From Stagonosporopsis chrysanthemi (lineage: Eukaryota > Ascomycota > Dothideomycetes > Pleosporales > Didymellaceae): a stretch of DNA of 64,000 nucleotides. The stretch is taken from contig JAFISE010000166.1 in the NCBI GenBank assembly GCA_022560025.1, forward strand, positions 1 through 64,000. Direction: 5' to 3'. A program made the translations under genes and the position numbers. A model generated the notes under the pieces. The model saw only the letters and a program-made list of their open reading frames with translations, made no database searches and was not told the origin of the DNA. This document shows positions 32,526 through 43,406 of this stretch, in pieces (positions within the stretch are counted from its first letter, which is position 1; the number at the start of each line of letters is the position of its first letter).

Positions 32526-34191
32526 ATGGGATCCGTCCACCGCACCGATGACGAGCTTCAGCTCCAAGCTCTTGGCCACAAGGGCGAACTACAGCGCAAC
32601 TTCTCCCTGCTATCCATGCTTGGTCTTGCATTCGCCATTCTCAACTCCTGGACAGCTCTTTCTTCTTCGCTCTCGCTTGCCCTTCCCAGCGGCGGCTCCA
32701 CTTCAGTCATCTGGGGTTTGCTGACGGCTGGTATATGCAACCTGGCTCTCGCTGCATCGCTCGCAGAGTTCCTCTCCGCGTACCCTACAGCTGGTGGACA
32801 GTAAGTCACCCCAGGCATAAATTTGAAACATGCTAACAGAGCCAGATACCACTGGGTTGCCGTTATCACGCCCAAGAAATGGGTGCCGATCGCATCCTGG
32901 ATTACAGGGTGGATCAACGTCTCTGGATGGATTGCTTTGACCACTTCTGGAGGACTCCTAGCGTCTCAACTCATTGCTGGCGTGATATCGTTGTTCCACC
33001 CCGACTTTACCGTCAAACCATGGCAGCAGTACTTGATCTACCTAGCCTGGACAACCATCGCCTTCCTTGTAAACGCCTTTCTCAATCGACTTCTTCCCTA
33101 CCTCAACCGAGGCGCTTTCATGTGGTCGATTGGCGGGTTCGTCATCATCTGCATCACAGTGTTGGCGTGCTCGTCGCCCGACTATGCTTCTGCTGAGTTC
33201 GTTTTCACCGAGTTCATCAACACTACCGGTTGGCCCGATGGCGTTTCATGGCTTCTGGGGTTGCTCCAGGGTGGCTTTGGAATCACTGGATACGATGCCG
33301 TGGCACACATGATCGAAGAGATTCCAAATGCCAGTGTCGAAGGACCGAAAATTATGATCTACTGTGTCTGTATTGGTACCTTCACCGGCTTCATTTTCCT
33401 CATGATCCTGCTCTTTGTTTCAGGCGGCGATGCGAACGCCATCATTGAGTCATCATCCGGACCTCTGATCTATATCCTCAACAAGGCGACAGCCAACCGC
33501 GCTGGAGCTGTTTGTCTACTGATGTTCCCTCTGGTCTGCATTCTCTTCGCAGAGATCGCGATCATGACAACTTCTTCCAGGATGTCTTATGCTTTTGCCA
33601 GAGACGGCGGCCTACCGCTTTCCAGGATCTTCAAGAAAGTGGACAAACGACTAGATGTGCCCCTAAACTCTTTGATGTTGTCTGCCGGCCTTACGCTGCT
33701 GTTTGGGGTCATCATGATTGGCTCCAGCAGCGCGTTCAATGCCTTGATCTCCGCTTCCGTGGTCGCCCTTGGTGTAAGCTACGCCATCCCGGTCGCTATC
33801 AACGTCTGTCGTGGAAGGAAGATGCTGCCTACAAGAGCTTTCGCAATGCCTAGTTGGCTGGGATGGGCAGCCAATCTGCTTGGTTTGGCATACGCGATTG
33901 TGACAACCGTGCTTTTCGTCTTCCCCCCCGAGCTGCCAGTGACTGCTAGTAACATGAGTGAGTTGATTTTTGCCTGTCGATATGTCTTACTAACAGACCA
34001 CAGACTATTGCATCGTTGCTTTCGGTATTATCCTTCTGATTAGTACAATACAGTGGATCGTCGATGGCAGGAAGAACTTCACTGGACCTAGATCAGACAT
34101 GAGCTTCGAAATTCTTGAAGCCACGAAGACCAACGAAACCACTGGACCAGCACATATGGATCCCAAATTGGCTTCTGAAGTTGACAAATAA
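32526..34191 (+). CDS. Amino-acid/choline/GABA permease, APC family (524 aa)
   Basis: Three exons: 32526-32800, 32846-33957, 34004-34191. The joins give TAGGQ-YHWVAV and ASNM-NYCIVAFG. About twelve membrane helices are visible. Family marks are LQRNFSLLSMLGLAFAILNSW near the start, SLAEFLSAYPTAGGQYHWVA in helix 3, GYDAVAHMIEEIPNA (the EE-P segment of the fungal group) and TSSRMSYAFARDGGLPLS. This pattern belongs to the Uga4/Hnm1/Bio5 branch, which carries GABA, choline or related amines with protons. The exact substrate cannot be told from sequence. Both tails are cytoplasmic, and the C-terminal one (about 45 residues) has Ser/Thr/Lys residues that could take ubiquitin, but no PPxY motif. Confidence 0.92.
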
Positions 34192-34415
34192 GTAGCGCAA
34201 GCTGGGCAATGAACACTTTCACTTCAGCAATTATGTCCTGAATGCGTCCGAGACGTCACACCTGACCTTCACTTATCACCGCTTTGCCGCGACTGCTAAG
34301 AACTACCGCCTGCGACAAAAAGGTACGAAACCCTCAAGCTTGTAGTCCACGTCAAATTCACCTTTCTCAACCACGCATCCACCTCAACTTTACCATATCT
34401 ATATTTGACAACATC

Positions 34416-35888
34416 ATGCCTTTCAACCTTTTGCCGTTTAGTTCTCTCTGTTGGCTTAGGCGCCAGCCCACATCCACAATCCAGTCCACTAGAGCATCAA
34501 CTCTACTCAACGGTGTATCGCAACCTCAAAACGGCGAGTGTGCTGTTGTAGACGATCCGCCACCACAAGCAGGGTCGTTCGCGTCTGTGCCGCCGTCATC
34601 TGTGCCAGTATCTGAGGTTGGTGCTGAGGAATCATCAACGGCATCTCCACCTGTCCCAACTGGCACTAGCCTACCAAGGCCTTGCTCCGACGTACCCGGC
34701 GAATCTCGCGCACCGCCAGTCAGCTCACCCTTGCGGCCCAAGCTCAAGCCCAAATCACGCCCGGCGCCGACACAGCCAAAGCGCTCCTATGCCTCAGAGA
34801 TCCACATCGAGCAGGCTACACTCTCCAATCCGTTGCCAGAGGGTTACATGGGCATCTTTCGCGGCATCCAGTACGCTTCCCCACCGACCTCGTGCGGTGC
34901 AGGCTCGCGCATGCACAAGCTCACCTGCGGTCACTTAGTTTAGACACCCTCTGTCTTACCGGAGGAGCCGTGTGGTATAAACTGCGCGTCTCCAAGTTTA
35001 AATCACGCATTTGATTGCCTACAATGCCGCAACATTGTGCAGTCCAAGTTGGCATGTCTAAACAGCGCTGAGAGGATGCAACTCGATGCTGTAAAACAGA
35101 TCGACCGCGCGTTGCACGTCGGTATGGCAATGGAATTCATAGCCCGCCGTTCTTCTCCAATGGACACACAAAATATCGCAGCAACACTTGTCGCCGTACT
35201 AGACAAAGCCCGCGGCCGTAACACAAAAGCATCTCCTGGGCCGGCGGTGCAAAGCCTGTACGCTTTCGTGCAAGACACGCAGAAGGAGGACGAGAGGATA
35301 GCGTTTGTAAAGACGCAGACCCTTGTGCAACACGCAAAGCGGAGATACTCTCAGGACATCGACGAGGCAGCTGCTGGGTTCTTGGCACCAACACAAGAGG
35401 ACAAGAAGCGTAAGATTCGCATCCAGCATGCTTCGATCAACAACGAAATTAAGCGTACTGTCAAGCGTAAGGCAGACGCTCCGCCTCAAATCGAGAGCGA
35501 CACTGATTCGGATGGCACAATTACGGCCGGCATCTCCTCTTCCCCCTTGAAACGTGCAAAACAGACAAAGAGTCGTGCGGCTTTCAACAAGGCTACGCAC
35601 AGCAGATTCTCACGCTCCTCCTACATCCCAGCAAATGACTTTTCGCCAACAAGGCCCACCAATGTCGACAGAGCAAATGATGCGTATCTCGAAGAGAACG
35701 AGGCATACAGTCGCCACCCTGCGCTGAAGCGCAAAGCGGTTGATGTCTTTACCGAGAATGCCATAGATTTTCAGACTGGTATCGACCTGGACACCACCCC
35801 ATCCAGAGCGAAACGTGCGAGAACGCCTGAGCAAATGTTGAACGGAGGTGCTATGCGGTCGCCCTACTTCACCAAGAAGAGGCTTTGA
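34416..35888 (+). pseudogene. Uncharacterised Cys-motif protein interrupted by an in-frame TAG
   Basis: A single frame of 491 codons runs from ATG 34416 to TGA 35886-35888 except for TAG at 34941-34943. Both sides belong together: before it MHKLTCGHLV, directly after it TPSVLPEEPCGINCASPS and then a CLQCRN. The C-G-H...C-G-x-N-C...C-x-x-C pattern is an intact set of likely zinc ligands that continues across the stop without a shift. The N-terminal part is Pro/Ser-rich and disordered. The C-terminal half has a long helix and then a basic, Ser-rich tail with KRKADAP, KRAKQTK and repeated SP/TP, suggesting a nuclear protein under kinase control. No donor/acceptor pair removes the stop while sparing the Cys motif. 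It is a recent pseudogene, a read error, or a case of readthrough. Confidence 0.7.
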
Positions 35889-36188
35889 GGTGGTTTTGTT
35901 GAAAATAGGGGGGCGGGGAGGAGAGAAACAGAACAGGCACGAGCGGCATTGTGTGCGATGGGGCCCGATGTGGTTTGTTGATGAGTGAGGTCGGATGCTG
36001 GGGCAGGAGCCGTGTCTTAGACTGTTATGGCTCAAATGACAGAAAGGAAGTCCGGGGCGACAGGAGGCGAGAACATGATCCCAAGGGAGCACAAGGTGGG
36101 GAGCAATATACTTGAAAGAGCTCATCAGCGTCAGGCCCGACTGAGGCAAAAAAGAAATTGATACATGTACCACAAGGCTCGCGCTAAA
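35889..36188. other. Intergenic stretch before MITE copy A
   Basis: No frame or motif of note. A G-run (GGGGGGCGGGG near 35907) is probably incidental to the 3' untranslated region of the preceding gene. Confidence 0.35.
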
Positions 36189-36426
36189 CTACGAAGAAGC
36201 TCGTTCCTTTTGAGCGATCGTCCTTGGAAATAATAAACCCCTAATTTGGCTACAACACCTACAACTAATTCAGTAAAGGTGTTTGCCTAGCAATGCAGTG
36301 CTTACTGCTCTATATATTTTAGGCTACTAGAGTTAGGACCTAATTGTGTTCTGCAGTGTAGCGCGCAGGAAAGAGTTAGAGATGAGCGTGTGTAGAGCTG
36401 GCTGGGCAAAGGAACGAGCTCCGTAC
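36189..36426 (+). mobile_element. MITE copy A (TIR element, ~238 bp)
   Basis: First of five related copies. It begins TACGAAGAAGCTCGTTCC and ends GGAACGAGCTCCGTA, an imperfect terminal inverted repeat; TA lies at both ends. The interior shares GAGCGATCGTC, TTTGGCTACAAC, TAGGCTACTAGAGTTAG and TTCTGCAGTGTAGCGCGC with the other copies. There is no coding capacity. The size, TIRs and TA ends fit a non-autonomous Tc1/mariner-type element, though that assignment is inferred. Confidence 0.85.
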
Positions 36427-37118
36427 ACATTCATACTCTAGGTATCTTCTGACCCTAAAATACCTAACGGCGATTAGGTGAGTGCTACCTAGAATTACAA
36501 CTTGGGGTTGAAGCTCAAGGAACATGAGAGACTTTGCTGGTTGTTCTATTTGCTCTTCTACGCAGGCAAGGGTTGCAAAAACGCTAGTTCCTCAGCAATA
36601 ATGCTTGATTTATTGGTTACGTACTTAAGATTTTTCGATATCTGCAACCACAGCTGATATTGTTACAAACGAATACGTAATTGTTGAACGAGCTTCCCGC
36701 TCTTGTATGGGTGGACTTTGTACACTATCTTCGTTTACTTCGTTTCAACATAAATCAAGTTGCAGGAGAGTTATAGTATAGTGTCTGGTTGTAACAACGC
36801 GGTATCAAAGGATATGCTAAAATCTGGGCAGTCGAAAAGAGGGCGGATTCCTAATTGCCGCTTTCTCAAGCGGACAAGGGAAACACAGAGACAGGACCAG
36901 AGCGAGTATCGAGAGCTTGGTGAGCTGTGAGTTTCTCTGTCATTGTTCCATTTTGACACGGAAATCATTACATGCAATACAGCTGGACAAACAAGTCATT
37001 ACTTTCGCGAAGCACACTAAAATTAATAAGTCCTTGTCTAATGCAAAATTCAAAATCTTACTCAAATCAAGCACGTATACACGTGGCGATAAGTACCATT
37101 CCACCCTCAAAATGTGTT
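36427..37118. other. AT-leaning intergenic stretch
   Basis: No supported gene. Short frames at 36771-36977 and 36917-37150 have no motif and the second overlaps the next gene's last exon antisense. Confidence 0.35.
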
Positions 37119-37794
37119 CTAACCACAACGAATTCCCAAAGCCTCGTTGAAGCACGGCTCTTCTACCTGATCAGGGGTCCATGTTTTGCATGAATCGATG
37201 GTACTTCCAAAGGATTCGCACCTTCCCGCATCCATGAAAGACTCACATGATGCTCCGCTTAGATCAACCACGTCACATAGGGCGAACCTGACAGTCCGAA
37301 TTAGCAGATATAGATCAGATGATCCCAAAATCACTTACCTATGGGAATTTGGATCTCCAGCATAACAGTCATCAGCAGTGACCGGATAGGCCGGATCGGT
37401 CCTGTCACTGCAGGTTCCATTCATGAAGCCGTATGCTCTCTGCCCAGGCGCAACCTTGGAGACCTGGAAACATTAGTTAAAGGATTCAAAACAGAAGCCC
37501 CTGATATAAACTCACAAAAAGCATGTCACTCTCCGCGGGACGGACACCTCCTCTACACGTTGTCGGGAATTCTTCACTGGTGATGAACGTGTAATTGCCT
37601 TCCCAGAACGAGTATTGAAGGCGATTCAATCCTGGAATATCAAGTCTGGAGCCATCGGGACATCTCAATGGTCGATTAGGAAGGGCTTGGTCTGCTCTAC
37701 GAGGACAAGCTCCGATACCTCCGCATAGCTGAGGATTGTATGTCTGCGCCAGAACGACGGAAGTAAGAGCTGATACAACAGCAACAGCGCGCAT
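37119..37794 (-). CDS. Small secreted cysteine-rich protein, effector candidate (190 aa)
   Basis: Three exons: 37794-37516, 37463-37339, 37287-37119; introns GTGAGT...TTCCAG and GTAAGT...TGTCAG, phases exact. A signal peptide (MRAVAVVSALTSVVLA) precedes QTYNPQLCGG. The mature part of about 174 residues has twelve cysteines, an even number able to make six disulfides, spaced through CGGIGAC, RCPDG, TCRGG, TCSD, DCYAG, LCDV, SCES, RCES, SCKT, PCFN and a final RCG. Aromatic NYTFITSEEF and N-x-S/T sites are present. I do not recognise a family. Small size, secretion, Cys content and position beside MITE copies in a broken, gene-poor stretch are the usual profile of fungal effectors or secreted antimicrobial-type proteins. 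Toxicity or host targets are not implied by the sequence. Confidence 0.82.
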
Positions 37795-38988
37795 GTTTTA
37801 CTGATGGATTGTGCTGAGGATGAAAGGGATGAAAGGGATGTAGGATGTGTTCTGGTTGATAGAGGCAGTTGACGAGCTTTATGCTTATGACAGGGCCTGT
37901 AAGAATTGGAAATGGTCAATGGGCTCTACGAGCTACGAGGCACTATCGGGAGGCCAAGTTACTTCTCGGGCCGCGACCCAAGACGATTATATCCATCAAT
38001 AATGCGCAGATTGTACATATTGTAGTACTGTACAGCGCACTCATCACTAGTCTTTCTGGCGCGACTGGCGAACCCTAGTATATAAGTCGATATTCTGTTA
38101 CAAAGAACATAGGAAAGATTTACATGAAGGACTTGTCCTTGAAAGGCCTTTGCGTTGATGTCGTGCCAAAGATCGAAAAAGTTCTACTTGAAACCTCCAA
38201 GCATCTTGGCGCACCGTTTCGTAGCACTCCACGCCAGTCTTCCTTTACAACTTGTCTATTACTATCAATTCAATAAAACAACGGTCCGACAATGTGTTAA
38301 GTTCCGATTGGACTGGATTGGATTGTGATTAACGTCGGGTGAGCGAGCTTCTAACTACGCCAGCCTCCCATGGGGCACTGGTCGACGTGTGAAGCGGTGA
38401 GGGAGTCAGGGGCTGCAACCCCTGACTGTCTCCGAACACAGTTTATACACAAAGTGAACGCAACGCTGCTGCTCAGTCATGCGTCTAGTCCCACCGCCAG
38501 TGTGTGAATTTCCGAGAGCGTATGCTATTGACATTTAATTCCGGCCTTAATGCATGTCTGTCGGCACCGATCCTGCTTTCGAATTCGAATTCAAGTTGCC
38601 GCCAACATCCGGCCAATTCTCTACAGACTACCCGCATAACAAACAGGTAACTGCAACAGCTAAGAATTACCCTAGTAGCGCAGTATACTATAAGGAGTCC
38701 ATCTATGGTCCTCTTGCCTGTCTAGTTGCTATGTAGTAGAGGCGTAGCAGGTGTAGACCTCTTGTATATAGGACAGGTTTGGTGTTCGTGCTAAGTTTAG
38801 ATCGTTATTAAACTTACGCGAGCAGGATAAGACCTGCAGGAATAGTTCCGTGGCAGTATTCTACCTACCGAAGGACTAAGCAGTACAGAAGCTAGTCTAC
38901 AGCAACAGCTGAGATTTTAGAGCTAGTCACGTGCGCTATAGGAATTCTGAAAACGACCCATAGGAGCTGGCAACTGGCCAACCATGCA
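37795..38988. other. Intergenic region with a hairpin and a 60-codon frame
   Basis: A small plus-strand frame at 38554-38736 (ATG start, 60 codons) shows no signal peptide and no family. The hairpin at 38404-38427 is listed separately. Nothing else is recognised. Confidence 0.35.
38404..38427. repeat. Perfect hairpin, 9-bp stem
   Basis: AGTCAGGGG, a 6-base loop CTGCAA, then CCCCTGACT: a perfect 9-bp stem that would fold in RNA from either strand. It lacks a following T-run, so it is not a typical pol III terminator. Its role is unknown. Confidence 0.7.
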
Positions 38989-39192
38989 CTATGAAGAAGC
39001 TCATCTCTTTTGGGCGATCGTCACTGGAAACAAGAAACCCCCAAGTTGGCCTACAACGCCCACAACGGATTCATTAGATGTGCCTGCGCTGTAGTGCATA
39101 CTTCTCTGTATAAGTTAGGCTACTAGAGTTAGAGCTTGATTGCGTTCTGCAGTGTGGCGCGCCAGGAAGATTTAGGTAGGAGAGCATGTGGT
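38989..39192 (+). mobile_element. MITE copy B, 3'-truncated
   Basis: Starts TATGAAGAAGCTCATCTC and follows copy A through GGGCGATCGTCACTGG, AGTTGGCCTACAACG, TAGGCTACTAGAGTTAG and GTTCTGCAGTGTGGCGCGC to GTAGGAGAGCATGTG, where similarity stops. The right terminal repeat is not found. It lies about 250 bp before the TLDc gene start. Confidence 0.82.
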
Positions 39193-39439
39193 GGGGTTGA
39201 GATTGGCGTCGGGGTTCGGTTCAGGACAGACCACAAAGCCGCGCCGCCCCTCGAACGCCGCACATTAAGGCCAGACAAGCCACACAGACCACATACCTCT
39301 CCGATTTACGAATCGCAGAATTTCTAATTCGACACAATTTTGAAGATTACACTCACTGCGTTGACGAGCTTGTACAATTTGAGTAAACGGAGCACTCACC
39401 ACTACAATCATCCAGAGCGCAGACTGATTGTAGAACAGT

Positions 39440-41096
39440 ATGGAAATCAAAAACAGCGGGAGGCAGATTCGCGCATGGACTGCAGTCGGAGTCATGACTA
39501 GTGAAGCGATATTCGACCGATTCGATCAAAGCCTAATCGTGAGTCCTCGATTTTCCACGGAAGAGTTGGACGCATTAGAGAGAAACTTTAAAGCAACCTG
39601 TGACAGCACTGGTCGTGTCTCTAAGGCGACGTTCATAAGATTTTTTCTTTCAAAAGGTGGTTTTTCATCAACTCTTGCAGATGCTGCTGGCATTTTATTT
39701 GATAGCCTTTGCTACCTGAGCACAGCACCTCTGCAGGCCACGTCACCGCCACATGGCAACTTAGCGCTTGGAGAGCTGAAACGCGCCCTGATATGGCTGT
39801 TCCCTAGTAAGGCGTTGACAGCCATGACAACAAGTTCTGGATACCGTGAGAGATCTCCAGCAGATTATAGAAGACTGATTTTCCAAAGCCTAGCAAGCTC
39901 ACAAAAAGGCAGCCATCCACCACCCGTCAAGGAACTGGCTAGAGCGCTGGCAGCCAGCAACGCAAGAGATTTTCCGCCAAGTTATAGAGGTGGCCCAGTG
40001 GAAGATGGAGATATCAACTTTGACGATGACGGAGATGAAATGTACCACGACGTATTGGATTTTCTCGCATCAACCCAGCCTTACGTACCGCCAACTTATG
40101 CTGAGCCTTGTCGCGACGGCTTTCGCGATCTGGCTGCAAAATTTCATCGAGATGCTCCCTCGTTGCTCGACCTGGCTATCCCGAGTCCTCGGCTGAAAGC
40201 TTTCATCTCGCTACTGCTCGCAACGAACCTCAGGAATCGAGTGGTGAACTGCACAGTAGACGCGGAAATGGAACTCCAAAGTATTGCACAGTCTGTGGAG
40301 GCATGCTTCCATCAATCTCTGAGCCTCGAGGTTTATGTCTCTGGTCTACCTACAGGGCCATCGTCTGAGCGATCTAATGAGAGCACATGGCCAATGTTCA
40401 ACTTTGCCATCTCTAAGCTCCTTGTAGGTTCACTGTTTTCAAGACACAGTGATTTACTGACCTTCAAAGCCTCATCTTTTCGAGTCACTCTACAGTCTAC
40501 TGTCCATGGTCTTCTTCGATCAGCCCTGCCGCTTCGATGCCAACACAGGGTACGCTGAGCCTGGTGTGATTCTTACGCTTCCTCGTATGGTCCAATTGGA
40601 AGCTGTCCTATTCTACTCAATCAGCATGCCCGATATTCGCCGTTTCGAAAGCAGCAAAAGTGCCACTGGACTGGCCAGAGCTATCGAGAACATTCTAGAG
40701 TGCGCTTTGCTGGTCATTTCCGGCCACACAGCGGACAACGAGACATATGTGTTCGGCACCTTCATCCCTCGACCGCCAGTAGATGGACCCTGCATACAGA
40801 GCAGCGACTTATGCTTTGACGAAACAACCCTGCTTTTCCAGTTGAGTCCTGCTCACGACGTTTTTCGTGGGAGGGTTGGCGCCCCAGTATGGTCTTCGGA
40901 AAATGATGGAATTACCTTTGGCGAAAGAAACCACGGGGCTGCCCTGGCCCTCAATGGTACATTAACGAACGCCCGGTTCACGCACAGACTCTCTGATGCT
41001 AATTCAAGAGCTGTCTACAGTCCCAATGTACACAGAGGTGACTTTGAGACACTTATATCCATCGATAGATTCGAATTATGGGGCGACTGCGCGTAG
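39440..41096 (+). CDS. TLDc-domain protein with N-terminal EF-hand-like region (about 536 aa)
   Basis: Two exons, 39440-40423 and 40470-41096; the join reads ISKLL-PHLFESLYSLLSMVFFD. The C-terminal 150 residues are a TLDc domain: TLLFQLSPAHDVFRGRVGAPVWSS, GITFGERNHGAALALNGTLTNARFTH and the final DFETLISIDRFELWGDC. The N-terminal FSTEELDALERNFKATCDSTGRVSKATFIRFF looks like a helical EF-hand-type module without clear calcium ligands. TLDc proteins (Oxr1, Rtc5 and relatives) act in oxidative-stress resistance and bind the vacuolar V-ATPase. An Rtc5-like role is possible but not proven. The start may instead be the Met at 39494, which would remove 18 residues. Confidence 0.85.
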
Positions 41097-41335
41097 ACGG
41101 GCTCGTGGTTCTCACGCGACTACAATTGGCGTATGCCGAAAGCAACTCATCAGGCCTTGACTTTCCGGTGACCTCTCCTTGAATTGGAAAGAGCTATGAC
41201 AGGACAGCTGTAGATAGGGGATCATAGTTGCCACAAGGATAGACAACCATAACACCGCAGTGAGGGTAGCTCAATTGACGGACGGGATGGTGATCTTGGA
41301 GTGGAATATAATATATCAATCTCAGTTCTTACTCC

Positions 41336-41454
41336 ACATACGACCATAGGACGTTGAAAACAAGGCTTCCCGTTCGCTCAGCCCTATTTAAGCAACGTAC
41401 CGGCGGATTAGTAGTTAGGTGGGTGACCACTAGCGAATACCCGCTGTTGTATGT
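41336..41454 (+). rRNA. 5S ribosomal RNA
   Basis: 119 nt beginning ACATACGACCATAGGAC and ending GCTGTTGTATGT, whose ends pair as helix I. The interior matches fungal 5S RNA: GGCTTCCCGTTCGCTCAGCC, then a TTAAGC stretch and the highly conserved GTAGTTAGGTGGGTGACC and CTAGCGAATAC. A T-run (TTTTT) follows at the 3' end as pol III terminator. The internal promoter lies within the gene. Filamentous ascomycetes carry dispersed single 5S genes, so its lone position is normal. Some bases (CTATTTAAGCAACG) differ from the usual sequence, so this may be a variant or a decaying copy. It lies in the gap between the TLDc gene and the carboxylesterase. Confidence 0.93.
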
Positions 41455-41684
41455 TTTTGTTAATACTATGTGTAGGTATCACTGCCCAGTAGTGTCTGTC
41501 ACTCCCAGGCAAATCGAGTGAGCATTTGCGCTTCTCCTTTTTGTTTGTGTGGTAATGCTAGTAGATACATATTTCCAGCACACACGGGTTATGGATCAAC
41601 CTTTTTCATTAGCAAGCATACTCAGACTAATGGTTGTCATCAGGACAAACAATCGTTTCCAAGAGTGCTATAGTCTACATCTAT

Positions 41685-43406
41685 CTAGGAGTGTAGCTTG
41701 AAGTCTCTTGTGTGCTTTGGTTTCAGTCTCAGGGCAGAATCTTCGCTTGTCCGATTCAATCTAGCAGCAATTCTTCCATCAAGCTCGGTCACAGCGTCTG
41801 TGCCTGGCAGTTTGCCCAGATTGTCACTAAAGGGGCGGACAGCATCGCAACGAAGTGACTGCACAGCGGACATGCGCTCCAATTTTGTGTTGTTGGTCTG
41901 GATCAACAGTCTCTCTCGAGTCTCAAGGCCGCTATACGGGGCCCACTCGGCTGCGCCCTTGATACGGTCCGTGTTGGGATCTAAGTTACGTATGAAGCTA
42001 TTCCAGTAGGAACGGACGAGCGGGATGATAGGAGCATTGGTGGTAAGGTAGCTGGAGGGTGCGCCGCCGTCGGTGCGGTTATTTCCCCACCAGGCATAGG
42101 CGTTTACGGTGTGCCAGGCACCGTAGCCGACTTCTTCGTCAGACGGATCTAGGACGTCGTAGTTGTAGTTATATGTTGGTACGCCATCGCGGGCGAGGTA
42201 GTTCTGGATGTTGCGGGTCATGCATGTGGCGCCAATCTCGCTGATAGCGACTGCGGCGTGCTGCCAGTAGCGACCTTTGCCGGGGAAGGTTGGCTGGGAG
42301 GGCTTGACGTAGACATCGTTCACGATGTTGATCGACGAGTTGCTCAGGCTGGGGTCTTTCTCAATAATCCACTGGAGCGCATCGGCTGGAGTGTCGAGCG
42401 TTTCTGGCGCATTATACTTAGTGCCTTCGTCGGCGCAGGTGCCCATGATGGTTGGGACCTTGGTGTATCTGCCCTGCTCGAACAGATGCACTAGGGCGTC
42501 CGTGAAAAGCTCTCCGTCAATGTTGGGGTTGAACCAACAATTCGTAGACCGAAGGGTTGTCTCGTTTAGCGCGCGCAAACAAGCAAGGCCATCCGTGGCG
42601 TTGGTGCAGCCCTTGTCCTTGATCAGACAGTCGTACTGTTCCTGACCTTGGTCTGCATTGCGCATCGTGACCCAGCCTCCAGACTCCATGATGCCACCGG
42701 CGAACAAGTTCTTCCCTGTGTTTGCAGCTATCATGAGACCTACGGAGGATCCGCCTGCACTGACTCCGTCGAGCACAACCTGGTCTGGGTTTCCGCCGAA
42801 CTTAGCGATATGGTTCTGGACCCATTCCAACACCTTGATCTGATCTCGCAGTCCTGCATTGACGTCACCGCCTCCAGCTTTGACTTCAGCGCTGCTGAGG
42901 AATCCGTACATGCCCACGCGATAGCCGAATTGTACGAAAACAACCTGACCAGATGAGACAATCTCTGAAGGATCCCAATTTGCACTGGATTGCGATGTGA
43001 AGCCGCCGCCCTGGAAAAATACGACGACTGGGAGCTTGGAATTAATGTGGGCTTTTGTAGGGGCGTGGACACTCAAGTACAGGCAGTCCTCAGCGATATG
43101 GAAGCGGCTTTGCGGACCAGACACAGTCCAGTCGTCTGGTCGGCTGGGCGGACAAGTTGCTCCATATTGGGTTGCGTTGATGAGACCGGTTACCACGGGG
43201 TCCTGGGGTGCAGCAAATCTAAGGTCGCCAATAGGGGGCGCGCCATACTGGATACCTTTCCAAGCAGAAACTCCCAATTCTGGCTCGATGACTGCGCCTC
43301 GATACTGGGCATAGCCGACATCGACCAGATTGTCTACAGCACGCACTAGGGGTGTAAGAGTCGACACCAACGTGAGTGCGAAGCCTAAAGAGGAGGCCTG
43401 CTTCAT
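41685..43406 (-). CDS. Secreted type-B carboxylesterase/lipase (573 aa)
   Basis: Single exon with ATG chosen at 43406, where a signal peptide starts (MKQASSLGFALTLVSTLTPLVRA). Alpha/beta-hydrolase marks: GIQYGAPPIGDLRFAAPQ, the EDCLYLSVHAPT signature, the oxyanion stretch VVVFFQGGGFTSQS, and the nucleophile elbow GVSAGGSSVG near residue 215. Most family members have GESAGG, so Val replaces Glu. GTCADEGTKYN and GAWHTVNAYAWWG probably hold the acid and base of the triad. Several N-x-S/T sites fit secretion. The substrate is some ester but cannot be specified. It is the first of four metabolic or regulatory genes reaching to 48.9 kb. Confidence 0.9.
   Translation of the reverse strand: MKQASSLGFALTLVSTLTPLVRAVDNLVDVGYAQYRGAVIEPELGVSAWKGIQYGAPPIGDLRFAAPQDPVVTGLINATQYGATCPPSRPDDWTVSGPQSRFHIAEDCLYLSVHAPTKAHINSKLPVVVFFQGGGFTSQSSANWDPSEIVSSGQVVFVQFGYRVGMYGFLSSAEVKAGGGDVNAGLRDQIKVLEWVQNHIAKFGGNPDQVVLDGVSAGGSSVGLMIAANTGKNLFAGGIMESGGWVTMRNADQGQEQYDCLIKDKGCTNATDGLACLRALNETTLRSTNCWFNPNIDGELFTDALVHLFEQGRYTKVPTIMGTCADEGTKYNAPETLDTPADALQWIIEKDPSLSNSSINIVNDVYVKPSQPTFPGKGRYWQHAAVAISEIGATCMTRNIQNYLARDGVPTYNYNYDVLDPSDEEVGYGAWHTVNAYAWWGNNRTDGGAPSSYLTTNAPIIPLVRSYWNSFIRNLDPNTDRIKGAAEWAPYSGLETRERLLIQTNNTKLERMSAVQSLRCDAVRPFSDNLGKLPGTDAVTELDGRIAARLNRTSEDSALRLKPKHTRDFKLHS

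Noticed and set aside
38554..38736. 60-aa peptide gene in the island
   Set aside because: Has an ATG but no signal peptide, conserved pattern or transcript-type signals; kept only as a note.
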